Shown piece by piece: positions 1-7,286 of a stretch of 34,725 bases of DNA (positions within the stretch are counted from its first letter, which is position 1; every line of letters starts with the position of its first letter). Origin of the DNA: an uncultured Acidimicrobiales bacterium (GTDB lineage: Bacteria; Actinomycetota; Acidimicrobiia; Acidimicrobiales; SZUA-35); the NCBI GenBank assembly GCA_938021675.1, contig CALIFY010000014.1, positions 1-34,725 of the forward strand. The letters run 5' to 3'. The position numbers were made by a program, and so were the translations under genes. The notes under the pieces are model-generated. The model did no database searches and was not told where the DNA came from. It saw only the letters and a list, made by a program, of their open reading frames with translations.

Positions 1-420
1 GGAGTTGTGGCGGCTGTGGCCGTTGCGCTGATTGTTGTCGCCGTCGTCGTGTCGGATGTGGTCGTCGTGGTTACGTCGGCCGCCGTGCTGGTTGTCGCGC
101 TGGTTGTTGGTGGGGTGGTGACCGTTGTGTCCGTCGTGGTGGGTGCGGACGTGGTGGTCGTTGTTGTAGTGGTTGTTGTTGTGGGTCTGGACGTAGTGGT
201 GGGTGTGGTGGGTCTCGTTGTTGGGGGTCTGGATGTAGTGGTGGGTCTCGTCGTTGTGGTGGTTGGCCTGGGTGCGGTGGTTGGCCTAGACGTAGTAGTC
301 GATTCCGATGTTGTCGTCGTCGGTCGAGACGTCGTCGGTGTTGGTCTGGGTGCCGTTGTGGTCGTGGTCGTGCGGTCTGTCGGGCCGGCTGTCGCTGTGG
401 GCCCAGTGCTGGTGGTCGTC
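1..420 (-). repeat. Thr/Pro low-complexity coding tract
   Basis: Quasi-repetitive TTTxRPTTT-type sequence read on the minus strand, made of GGT/CGT/TGT triplets on the plus strand. The units are irregular, so this looks like a stalk or linker and not an exact tandem repeat. Confidence 0.7.
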
Positions 421-920
421 GAATCGATCGCTACTTCCGGCGACCGGGTCGGGCGATCGGGGGTTGTCGGCGGTGGGGTGACTGTCGTATCTCCGGGAGG
501 GACTGTGGACGAGCCGAGCAGCTGGCGAGAGGTTTCGTCCTCTGGCTCATCTTCGGCGTCCTCCACGTCGTCCGTCTCTTCTTTAGTCTCTTCGTCCTTC
601 TCTTCGTCCTGGAGGTCGTCCTTCGGTGGGAGATCTTCTGGCGGCATCGCGGCCGGGGCCGCGGCGTCAGGCGGCGGCGGAGAGGTGCTCGCCGCCCCGT
701 AGTCTCCCGCGTGGATGTCGGGGGCCATCCGGGCATGTGAGGCCGTCTCGGCAATCGAGACCAGCGCTCGACCGTCTTCGCCCTTTGGCCAGATCCAGGC
801 CAAGGTGAGGCCCAGCGTCAGGGCGGGGAGTAGTCGTGCGGCGATTCCTACTCGGTAGTCGAGAGAGCCCGCGGTGAACGGACGTTTTAGGGTGGAATGC
901 GGTGCGGCGGTGCGGTGCAA
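1..920 (-). CDS. Membrane-anchored Thr/Pro-rich protein, C-terminus beyond the window
   Basis: Not recognised as a family; open to the left edge (at least 306 residues). From the chosen TTG start (GGAGA 8 nt upstream) the chain has a basic N-terminus of about 24 residues, one hydrophobic segment (residues about 25-45, ending AWIWP), an Ala/Pro/Asp/Glu-rich stretch with an acidic run (DEEKDEETKEETDD), and then a long Thr/Pro/Ser/Arg tract filling at least 1-420. The reading frame is supported because the Thr codons mix ACC, ACA, ACG and ACT freely: the residue is conserved while the third base drifts. A single membrane anchor with an extracellular Thr/Pro stalk suggests a wall-spanning protein. 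It lies about 140 nt downstream of the SigE-like sigma factor on the same strand, so it could be a cognate membrane regulator, but no anti-sigma domain is visible. A GTG at 1022 is an alternative start. Confidence 0.6.
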   Translation of the reverse strand, partial: MHRTAAPHSTLKRPFTAGSLDYRVGIAARLLPALTLGLTLAWIWPKGEDGRALVSIAETASHARMAPDIHAGDYGAASTSPPPPDAAAPAAMPPEDLPPKDDLQDEEKDEETKEETDDVEDAEDEPEDETSRQLLGSSTVPPGDTTVTPPPTTPDRPTRSPEVAIDSTTTSTGPTATAGPTDRTTTTTTAPRPTPTTSRPTTTTSESTTTSRPTTAPRPTTTTTRPTTTSRPPTTRPTTPTTTSRPTTTTTTTTTTTSAPTTTDTTVTTPPTTSATTSTAADVTTTTTSDTTTATTISATATAATT

Positions 921-1062
921 GGTGAAGATCTCCGAAGATCTACTATGAGGTGAGGAGATTCCACATTGTAGTCGAAGTGTGTCGATTCGATGACGCCAAT
1001 GACGCTGATTGGGTGAGATCACATGGCCCGGTCTCAGGTCTTAGCTTTTGAAAGCTTCCTGT

Positions 1063-1545
1063 TCAGTGGAAGGCGCCCCGAAGATCGGCCAGTCCTCGGT
1101 GAATGAGGCTCTTGGCGGTGCCGGTCGGGATGTCCATCGCCGCGGCTACCTCAGACAACGAGTGTCCGCCGTAGTAGCGGAGGACGAGTGCAGTTCGGCG
1201 CTTCGGTGTCACCGAGGAGAGCGCATCGGCGATGTAGTGCCGCTCCGGCGGTGTTTGGTCGGGGATGGCCCGCCAGTGTTCCCGCCTGACCCGCCGCCGT
1301 CGCAACTCGTCGTTGCAGCGGTTCGTCACGGTCGTTCGCAGATAAAAGGTGGGCTCGGTCAGCGTGTCCCATCGCAGCCAGACCTGCTGGAATGACTCCT
1401 GAACGATTTCTTCGGCTACGGATCGTTGGTCGACCATGCTGCAGGCCAAGCCGATCATGGGGCCGTGCCGGTCTGAGAAGAACGCATTGAAACGATCGTC
1501 ATCATCGTCGCTGGTGACTGCGTGGTTCGATTCGGTGATCGTCAT
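1063..1545 (-). CDS. ECF sigma factor, SigE-like
   Basis: A 160-residue RNA polymerase sigma factor of the extracytoplasmic-function type. Region 2 spans about residues 19-85 (RHGPMIGLACSMV, AEEIVQESFQQVW, then a basic LRRRRVRR end). Region 4 spans about 105-157, with the helix-turn-helix ending SLSEVAAAMDIPTGTAKSL and the family-typical TGTAKSLIHRGL. The start is set by ATG at 1545 with AAAGGAAG just upstream; a longer in-frame opening to 1674 has no ribosome binding site. Length and lack of region 3 fit the SigE-like group of actinobacteria. It is divergent from the lipid-kinase gene across a 207-nt gap and is followed on its own strand by the Thr-rich membrane protein, which may sense or restrain it (inference). 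Confidence 0.88.
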   Translation of the reverse strand: MTITESNHAVTSDDDDDRFNAFFSDRHGPMIGLACSMVDQRSVAEEIVQESFQQVWLRWDTLTEPTFYLRTTVTNRCNDELRRRRVRREHWRAIPDQTPPERHYIADALSSVTPKRRTALVLRYYGGHSLSEVAAAMDIPTGTAKSLIHRGLADLRGAFH

Positions 1546-1692
1546 CGCTCTTCCTTTCGTGCTCCGCTGCCAGTTATCGACTTTTGGCCGACGAGCCGCT
1601 GATGGCGGTAAGCAACTCGAAGGCCTGACAAGCATCATGATCCGAGCACGTATGGCCGTACATAGGGGCCACACCCCATAGCTCCCTGGGTA

Positions 1693-1713
1693 ACCCTGAG
1701 GTGGTCTCAGGGT
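1693..1713. promoter_or_regulatory. Inverted repeat between sigma factor and lipid kinase
   Basis: Arms ACCCTGAG (1693-1700) and CTCAGGGT (1706-1713) form a perfect 8-bp stem with a 5-nt loop. It lies in the 207-nt divergent gap, about 40 nt before the lipid-kinase ATG and 148 nt before the sigma ATG. There is no T-run, so it looks like an operator or leader hairpin and not a terminator. Confidence 0.4.
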
Positions 1714-1752
1714 CAGCCCGTAGTGCGGTTAAACAGCTACGCTCCGTGAAAG

Positions 1753-2775
1753 ATGATTGGAAGTGCTCGGGGACCGGTAGGAGTGTTGGCCAACCCGGCC
1801 GCGGCGTCGGGCCGGGGAATGGCGGCGGCTGAGGCGGTGATGGCCCAGCTGGAGGGTTGGGATGCGACCGCCGAACTGTTGATCCCGTCATCGACCGCAG
1901 CCATTTCACCCACGGTGGCCCACGCCGTGGCCGGCGGAATGGAGCTGCTGCTCGTCGTCGGCGGAGATGGACTACTCCATCACGCGCTCCCTGCTTTGGT
2001 CGACACCGACGTGGTGGTTGGAGTCGTCGCCAGCGGCACCGGAAACGATTTCGCCACCGCGCTCGGGTTGCCGGTGAAACGCTCCGAAGCCATCGCGATT
2101 GCCACCACCGATCAGGCCCACCTCATCAGGCCGGTCGATTTGGTTCGCGCTGACGTGCTGCCCGGAGTCGCCCCGGTCGGGGTTGGTGTGCGGGCGGAGA
2201 GCGAGCAGATGCCAATCGTCGCCACCTCGGGGTGGGCGGCGACCGTCGTCACCGGCGGGTTTTCCGGGCGGGTGAACCGTCGCGCCGATCGACTCCGGTT
2301 CCCCCGGGGCTCCAGCCGATACACGGTCGCCACCCTACGGGAGTTGGTCCGGCTCGAATCATCCCCCGTGACGGTGACGGTGGATGGGGGCACGCCGGTG
2401 ACCGTCGACGCATCTATGTTCGCCGTGGCCAACACCGCCTACTTCGGCGGCGGAATGGCCATCTGCCCAACGGCGTCGCCGTTCGACGGCAAACTCGACC
2501 TGACCGTCGTAGCAAAGACGTCGGCCGTCACCCTGGCCCGGGTTTTGCCGACGGTGTTCTCCGGTCGCCACGTCGACCACAAGGCGGTGTCCACGTTCCG
2601 TGGGCATCGCATCCGCCTCGACACCACCGAGGCGCTCTGGGCTGACGGCGAACCGTTCCTGGCCGCCCCATCGACCGATGGGTCCACGGTGGCCAATCCG
2701 CTGTCTGTGCTATTTTCGGCAGAACCGGCGGCGTTCGATGTAGCGGGTGCCGGTGGTTGCGAGCAACAGGTATGA
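1753..2775 (+). CDS. Diacylglycerol kinase family lipid kinase (DagK_cat)
   Basis: A 340-residue member of the DagK/YegS/sphingosine-kinase superfamily, which phosphorylates a lipid hydroxyl (diacylglycerol or a similar lipid) with ATP at the inner membrane face. Visible motifs are the N-terminal NPAAASGRG (from residue 14), the nucleotide-binding GGDGLLHH (70-77), and SGTGNDFA (94-101), the strongly conserved second phosphate-binding motif. A C-terminal beta-sandwich carries YFGGGMAICPTASPFDGKLD and a late WADGE motif, both typical of the family. No signal peptide or membrane span is seen. The ATG at 1753 has almost no ribosome binding site; GTG at 1783, preceded by GGTAGGA, would start just before the motif and is a weaker alternative. 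The substrate cannot be decided; phospholipid recycling or PI/mannoside lipid synthesis are possibilities for actinobacteria. Confidence 0.85.
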   Translation: MIGSARGPVGVLANPAAASGRGMAAAEAVMAQLEGWDATAELLIPSSTAAISPTVAHAVAGGMELLLVVGGDGLLHHALPALVDTDVVVGVVASGTGNDFATALGLPVKRSEAIAIATTDQAHLIRPVDLVRADVLPGVAPVGVGVRAESEQMPIVATSGWAATVVTGGFSGRVNRRADRLRFPRGSSRYTVATLRELVRLESSPVTVTVDGGTPVTVDASMFAVANTAYFGGGMAICPTASPFDGKLDLTVVAKTSAVTLARVLPTVFSGRHVDHKAVSTFRGHRIRLDTTEALWADGEPFLAAPSTDGSTVANPLSVLFSAEPAAFDVAGAGGCEQQV

Positions 2776-2871
2776 CCAGTTGGCTTTCCGGAGCGAAATC
2801 TCGGGCGATATAGTGAGGCGCATTCGACGTAAAGCCGATTGCATAACGCCGCAATCCATCGGTAACTGGTG

Positions 2872-2895
2872 AATCGACGCATCGGCGCGTCGATT
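2872..2895. promoter_or_regulatory. Palindrome, candidate operator of the double-TetR gene
   Basis: Perfect 9-bp arms AATCGACGC (2872-2880) and GCGTCGATT (2887-2895) flank a 6-nt spacer. The repeat sits 57 nt upstream of the chosen ATG of the TetR-like regulator. Related half-sites TTCGACG (2823-2829) and CGTCGAA (2908-2914) flank it. TetR proteins usually bind palindromes near their own promoters, so autoregulation is the simplest reading. A TATAGT at 2809-2814 could be a -10 element (weak). Confidence 0.5.
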
Positions 2896-2952
2896 GAGGT
2901 CGGCGCCCGTCGAAGTACGGTGTGTCCAATCGGCGGCGGAGACTACATTGAT

Positions 2953-4620
2953 ATGAGCGGCTCCAAACTTCCGACCGATAAGGACGGCAGCCCATTAGAT
3001 CTGATTCGCGATCTCGTGGTTCAGGCCGGCCTCGACGTGATCGACCGAGATGGGCTTGGGCTCCGGGCCGAGGCAATCACGTACTCCAAAGTCTTCGCAT
3101 ATATCGAAGATGAGTACGGCATTCGAGTCACCCGGGGCTCGGTTCACGAGCGGATTTGGGCAAACCAGGACGAATTTCGGTACGACGTACTGGCCGAGGC
3201 AGCGACCCACCGCCTACCATTCGATCCCAGTCGGCGAGTCAATCGGGTCTTGATCGAATCGATTGCGGCGGCCAACGATGTCGATGCCGGGTTCACCATG
3301 CGGGTCCGCTCCTTCGTCCGGCCGTTCTCGAATTCCTTGCTCGATTCGTACCTGCAGTCCGAGGGGTACCGACAGTTTCAGGCGACAAAAGCGGCGGTTC
3401 GAACCGGAGATGATACGGCCACCGCCGGTATTCGCCAGCTGGTCGACGACCGCCTCCGCCACGCTGACGACGCCCGCACCGCCCGATATCGCACGATAAT
3501 CCACGCCTTGGGCATGGGTGGTCGCCGGAGCCTCGGATTGAGCGACGATGCTGCGAACGACCTGTACTCAACGTTGCTGCACGTCCTCGTTTCCGGTGCT
3601 CACCTCGACCACTGGGCTGGATTCGACGGGATTTCTGAGACCTGCGAGATCGGTGACGACCCAGATGGCGGGTCGCCGTGGACGGGCTTCAGCCTCGCAG
3701 CTCTCGGCTGCGTGCAGATGCTGTACGAAGCAAACGACTCGATCGATCAAGCTGCCGCCGCGGCAAAGGTCTCGTCGTTCGACGCCAGAGAAGACAGCTT
3801 GGATACCGAGAACGACGGATGGGACTGGTCCTCAGACGGAAGGGCTCGTCGATCGCGGGCCGAACTCCGACGCCTGGTGACGACAGCCGGCGTCGAGGTA
3901 TTCCTTCGCGACGGTCTGCTCCTCAAACCAGAGACGTTGAGTTATGCGTCGGTCTTCGACAATGTCCGAAAGACGAAGGGCATTATCGTGCACCGGAGCA
4001 CGGTACACCCTCGGATTTGGTCGAATCAGGACGACTTCCGCCATGAGGTGCTGGCCGAAGCCGCTCGGCGTGCCTCACACGAGGTGACGATCAAAATCGG
4101 CCAGGAGGCCGGAGCGACCGTTACCGCACACAACGATGACGGGTCGATCAACCGTCGCCAGACGATGTTGGACAGCGTATTGTCGGCGACGGTCGCGCTG
4201 TGTCATCTCGCTATTCACTCGAGGTCGTTCGCCCGTTGGCAGTCGATCAAGGCATCGTCGATGACCCAAGCACCAGACGCCGAACGGCATCGACACGAAC
4301 TGGGGGAGGCGGTGTGTCAACAGTTCGACACGCTGTTGCCTCCATTGGCCGCCATGTTCGGGAAGTGGTTCGATGAACTTGGCTACGGGGTGCGTCCCGA
4401 GTTCGAGATGGACAATGACGAGGCCCTTTACACGCTCGCCGTCATTTGTATCACCTACCTCGCTGGTCTCGAATTCAATGTTGCTGCCGGCAGTGCGCTG
4501 TCGGCCCGGACCGTAGCGCTTCCCCGCGTTGACGGCACCGACCGAGTTGACGACTGGCCTGTTGTGGGGGTTGGGGTGCGGGCCGCCATCGAGCTGCTGT
4601 TCGATATCCGGCCCGATTAG
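2953..4620 (+). CDS. Large regulator with two tandem TetR-like halves
   Basis: A 555-residue protein, more than twice the usual TetR length (about 200). Two N-terminal-type DNA-binding segments occur in one chain. The first (about residues 18-85) contains ITYSKVFAYIEDEYGIRV then SVHERIWANQDEFR. The second (about 300-372) contains LSYASVFDNVRKTKGIIV then TVHPRIWSNQDDFR. They share VF..., GI.V.R, VH.RIW.NQD.FR and VLAEA, so this is an internal duplication; each half is followed by its own long helical region that could hold a ligand pocket. The layout suggests a single-chain pseudo-dimer. ATG 2953 is chosen because GGCGGAGA lies 10 nt upstream and the family-like region starts soon after; GTG at 2869 would be inside the palindrome. 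The inducer and targets are unknown. Candidate targets are itself and the neighbouring lipid kinase and protease genes. Confidence 0.72.
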   Translation: MSGSKLPTDKDGSPLDLIRDLVVQAGLDVIDRDGLGLRAEAITYSKVFAYIEDEYGIRVTRGSVHERIWANQDEFRYDVLAEAATHRLPFDPSRRVNRVLIESIAAANDVDAGFTMRVRSFVRPFSNSLLDSYLQSEGYRQFQATKAAVRTGDDTATAGIRQLVDDRLRHADDARTARYRTIIHALGMGGRRSLGLSDDAANDLYSTLLHVLVSGAHLDHWAGFDGISETCEIGDDPDGGSPWTGFSLAALGCVQMLYEANDSIDQAAAAAKVSSFDAREDSLDTENDGWDWSSDGRARRSRAELRRLVTTAGVEVFLRDGLLLKPETLSYASVFDNVRKTKGIIVHRSTVHPRIWSNQDDFRHEVLAEAARRASHEVTIKIGQEAGATVTAHNDDGSINRRQTMLDSVLSATVALCHLAIHSRSFARWQSIKASSMTQAPDAERHRHELGEAVCQQFDTLLPPLAAMFGKWFDELGYGVRPEFEMDNDEALYTLAVICITYLAGLEFNVAAGSALSARTVALPRVDGTDRVDDWPVVGVGVRAAIELLFDIRPD

Positions 4621-4634
4621 TTGTTGGGAACAAC
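4620..4634 (+). terminator. Short hairpin right after the double-TetR stop
   Basis: GTTGTT (4620-4625) pairs with AACAAC (4629-4634) over a GGG loop, starting on the last base of the stop codon. There is no U-tract, so termination is uncertain. Confidence 0.25.
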
Positions 4635-4732
4635 CCAGGGTGGAGTTAACCGAATTTGGCTATGTTGACGGGTGAGCCGAGAAGAACAGAAGCCGGGGCG
4701 AAGAGTTCGGGGTTCTGAGTGTCCTAACGCAT

Positions 4733-6766
4733 GTGGAGCCGGAGTTGACCGAAAACACACAAGGCGGGTCTAGACAATCGTCTGTCGATTCCTGGCTGGA
4801 CGAATGGGAGCAAAAGTCCCCAACGGAACAACCGACTTCAGGTCATTCCGAAGGTGCACGGGCACCGGCTGCTGAGCCGGTTCCCCCTGAATCTGCGTCT
4901 ACAAAAGCATCGGTCGATCGACAAGACGCAGCAACGAACCGTCGGACGGATCGGGCCGCGCCCAGCGACGCCGGATCACCTCCGGTGGCTCCAGGCCCAT
5001 CTCTGGCCAAGTCGGCTGCACGAATGCCCACGCCGGTGCGCAGCGGGCATGCGACGCCGCAACACTCGAAGCGACAAGCATCGCAGCGGCGAGCCCGTGT
5101 CATCCAGAAAAAGTCAGATTCTGGCCTGGCCAGCATCACCGGAGAGTTATCGACGACGACCGAACGACAGCGGACCGGTCGACGCCGTGCCATGGCCGTT
5201 GGATTCGTGCTGTTGGTCGCCGCGGTGGGACTGGTCGGATATCTGTTCACCGGGTTTCAAGAGAACGCTCCGTCAGCCCTCGGTATAGATGCCGCCCAAC
5301 CCGCAGGCAACGAATCGGTCGCCTCTCCCGAAGCGGAGCTCGACCTCAGCACCAGCGGCGGCCCCCCACCACAGAGTGTCGAAGAGCTGGCGCGTTCAAC
5401 CGTGCAGCTCATCGGCCTCACCAGTGCCGGAGATCCGGCATGCGCAGGGTCCGGCGTGCTCATCGGGGCCGACGGAACCATTCTGACAAACGCCCACGTG
5501 GTCACCAGCGGACCGGGTTGCGAGTTCAGTTCGGTGGGTGTCGCCGTCATCGAGAACTCTGGCGAGCCGGCAAAGCTCCAATACCGAGCAGAGCTCCTGG
5601 CCGTGGACCGCAAGCTCGATCTGGCCGTGCTTCGGATCGTGGCCTACCTAACCGAGACCATCGAGCCCCTTCCCGAATTTTCGGTAGCCGCCCTCGGAGA
5701 CAGCGACACCGTCGACCTCGGAGACGACATCCGGATCCTTGGCTACCCGGTGATCGGTGGTGAGACGATCACCTTTACCAACGGATCGGTCAGCGGTTTC
5801 ACGAAACAGGCCGGAATTGGAAATCGAGCATTGATCAAGACCGACGCCACCATCGCTGCGGGTAACAGCGGCGGGATCGCCGTTGACGCCGATGGTCGGG
5901 TCGTTGGCATTCCAACCAAGGCCAGGGCCAGCGAGACGGGCCCAGCCGTCGATTGTCGACCGCTGTCGGACACCAACGAAGACGGAAGGGTCGATGATGA
6001 GGACATTTGCGTTCCCGTCGGTGGATTCCTGAACGGTGTTCGACCGATCAACTTGGCAAAGATTCTGCTCCAACAGGCCCAAGGTGCCGACCCGATCGGA
6101 ACCGTGCTACGTCCAAGGGGCGATGTCGATCTGTCGAACGTCACTTTTTCGAATCCACGCTTCAGCCTCGGAAAGAACGACGAAACAAACCAGCCGATCG
6201 ACATTGTCACAACGGCGAGTGCCGGCATCCCAGAGATTTGCTTCTTCGCCGACTGGCAAGGGGTGCCTGACGGCACCGTCTGGGACGGCGTGTGGTACGT
6301 CGACGGCGAGCTTGCGCCTCGGCTCGGCTTCACCGACATCACATGGGCCAACGGCGAAAGTGGTGAGAACTTTTGGCTTTGCGCCCCCGGGTTGGAAGGC
6401 GACGGATTACCGGCTGGCATATACGAGATCGGCTTCTTCCTCGAAGGCGAAGTCGTCTTCGCTGAAGGCTTCGAGATCGTGGAGGACGAGGTCGATGTGC
6501 ACACGATCGACTGGTCAAACAATACCGACGTTGAAGTTTGCGGACTTGCCATCAATCCATTGGCCGAATCGGGCCAGACCGGCTTGAACGAGTTGGAGCC
6601 GGGAGACTCTATTCCGCCCGGTGAATCTCGGCCTCTCGAATTGGCGACAGGCCGCGTCGTTGTCGAAGCGTACGACTGCCTCGGCCGTTTGGTAGCTGAC
6701 GCCTATGACGGCCTCGATATTGAACAATCGACCACCCTATTGATCGGTCTCGAACCCGAGGGTTGA
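4733..6766 (+). CDS. Membrane-anchored HtrA/DegP-type serine protease with calcium-loop insert
   Basis: A 677-residue trypsin-like protease. Order: a disordered Ser/Pro/Arg-rich cytoplasmic region (1-150), one membrane span (about 152-173), then an extracytoplasmic S1C protease domain (about 215-450). The catalytic triad is visible: His255 in LTNAHVV, Asp297 in LDLAVL, Ser379 in GNSGG. A loop before the last part of the protease domain carries D-x-N-x-D-G-x-x-D-D-x-D at residues 413-424, an EF-hand/dockerin-like calcium loop, flanked by Cys408 and Cys426. Instead of PDZ domains, the C-terminus has beta-rich modules (about 465-590 and 590-677) with paired cysteines. The role is probably envelope protein quality control or regulated proteolysis. 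The start is uncertain: GTG 4733 has no clear ribosome binding site, while TTG 4745 has GGAG 6 nt upstream. Confidence 0.86.
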   Translation: MEPELTENTQGGSRQSSVDSWLDEWEQKSPTEQPTSGHSEGARAPAAEPVPPESASTKASVDRQDAATNRRTDRAAPSDAGSPPVAPGPSLAKSAARMPTPVRSGHATPQHSKRQASQRRARVIQKKSDSGLASITGELSTTTERQRTGRRRAMAVGFVLLVAAVGLVGYLFTGFQENAPSALGIDAAQPAGNESVASPEAELDLSTSGGPPPQSVEELARSTVQLIGLTSAGDPACAGSGVLIGADGTILTNAHVVTSGPGCEFSSVGVAVIENSGEPAKLQYRAELLAVDRKLDLAVLRIVAYLTETIEPLPEFSVAALGDSDTVDLGDDIRILGYPVIGGETITFTNGSVSGFTKQAGIGNRALIKTDATIAAGNSGGIAVDADGRVVGIPTKARASETGPAVDCRPLSDTNEDGRVDDEDICVPVGGFLNGVRPINLAKILLQQAQGADPIGTVLRPRGDVDLSNVTFSNPRFSLGKNDETNQPIDIVTTASAGIPEICFFADWQGVPDGTVWDGVWYVDGELAPRLGFTDITWANGESGENFWLCAPGLEGDGLPAGIYEIGFFLEGEVVFAEGFEIVEDEVDVHTIDWSNNTDVEVCGLAINPLAESGQTGLNELEPGDSIPPGESRPLELATGRVVVEAYDCLGRLVADAYDGLDIEQSTTLLIGLEPEG

Positions 6767-6785
6767 TCGGTCTCGAACCCGGGCC
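6740..6785 (+). repeat. 23-bp tandem duplication across the protease stop
   Basis: TTGATCGGTCTCGAACCCG begins at 6740 and again at 6763, a period of 23 bases. The stop codon at 6764-6766 lies in the second copy, so the duplication shifts frame and fixes the end of the protein at LEPEG. Confidence 0.75.
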
Positions 6786-6793
6786 AACACCGT

Positions 6794-7231
6794 TTAGGGC
6801 GATGACGGGCGGGGGATCCACTTCGCCGTCGACGTCGTGTCCTCGACGTCGAGTCCGGCTGCTTCCCACCCGCTGAAGCCGGGTTCGAGGTGGGCGACAT
6901 CGCTGTATCCCATATCTTTCATCGTTTTGGCCGCCAAAGCCGACCGGCCGCCGGCCGCGCAGTACAGGATGTAGCGGGTCGACGGCTGGAACACCGGCCG
7001 GTGGTACTCGCTCGTCGGATCGACCCAAAACTCGAGCATGCCTCGCGGCGCATGCACCGCACCGGGGATCTTGCCTTTTTGGTAGAGCTCTCGATGGTCG
7101 CGGATGTCGACGAGAACGGCGGTGCCCTCAGCGACCTCGGTCATGGTCTGTTCGGCCGACAGATTCTCGATCTCTTTCTTGGCCGACTCGACCAGTTCCC
7201 ATGCGCTCATCACCGGTAGCGGTTCATCCAT
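6794..7231 (-). CDS. Single-domain rhodanese-like sulfurtransferase
   Basis: A 145-residue cytoplasmic protein with one rhodanese domain. The catalytic cysteine is Cys91 in the loop CAAGGRS, which matches the six-residue active-site loop of thiosulfate/polysulfide-type rhodaneses. Upstream is the structural motif VDIRDHREL (residues 41-49, the CH2A-like element), then GAVHAPRGMLEF and the final GFSGWEAAGL helix typical of the fold. It would transfer sulfane sulfur to cyanide, thiols or protein acceptors; the partner is unknown. The gene is convergent with the protease gene, ending 27 nt from it, and lies just downstream of the unknown membrane-anchored gene on the same strand, 55 nt apart. 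Confidence 0.9.
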   Translation of the reverse strand: MDEPLPVMSAWELVESAKKEIENLSAEQTMTEVAEGTAVLVDIRDHRELYQKGKIPGAVHAPRGMLEFWVDPTSEYHRPVFQPSTRYILYCAAGGRSALAAKTMKDMGYSDVAHLEPGFSGWEAAGLDVEDTTSTAKWIPRPSSP

Positions 7232-7286
7232 GGCGTCTAGTATCGCTCACAAGGCGGGCACGGACTCACGTGTTGACGTTCCGGGG

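Noticed and set aside
7-702. Plus-strand Val-rich open frame of 231 residues
   Set aside because: It is the antisense of the Thr/Pro tract; the variable third positions fit the minus-strand Thr frame, and the plus frame has no family features.
5743-6555. 270-residue minus-strand open frame
   Set aside because: Antisense to the protease, which has a complete catalytic triad; Ser/Pro-rich shadow without motifs.
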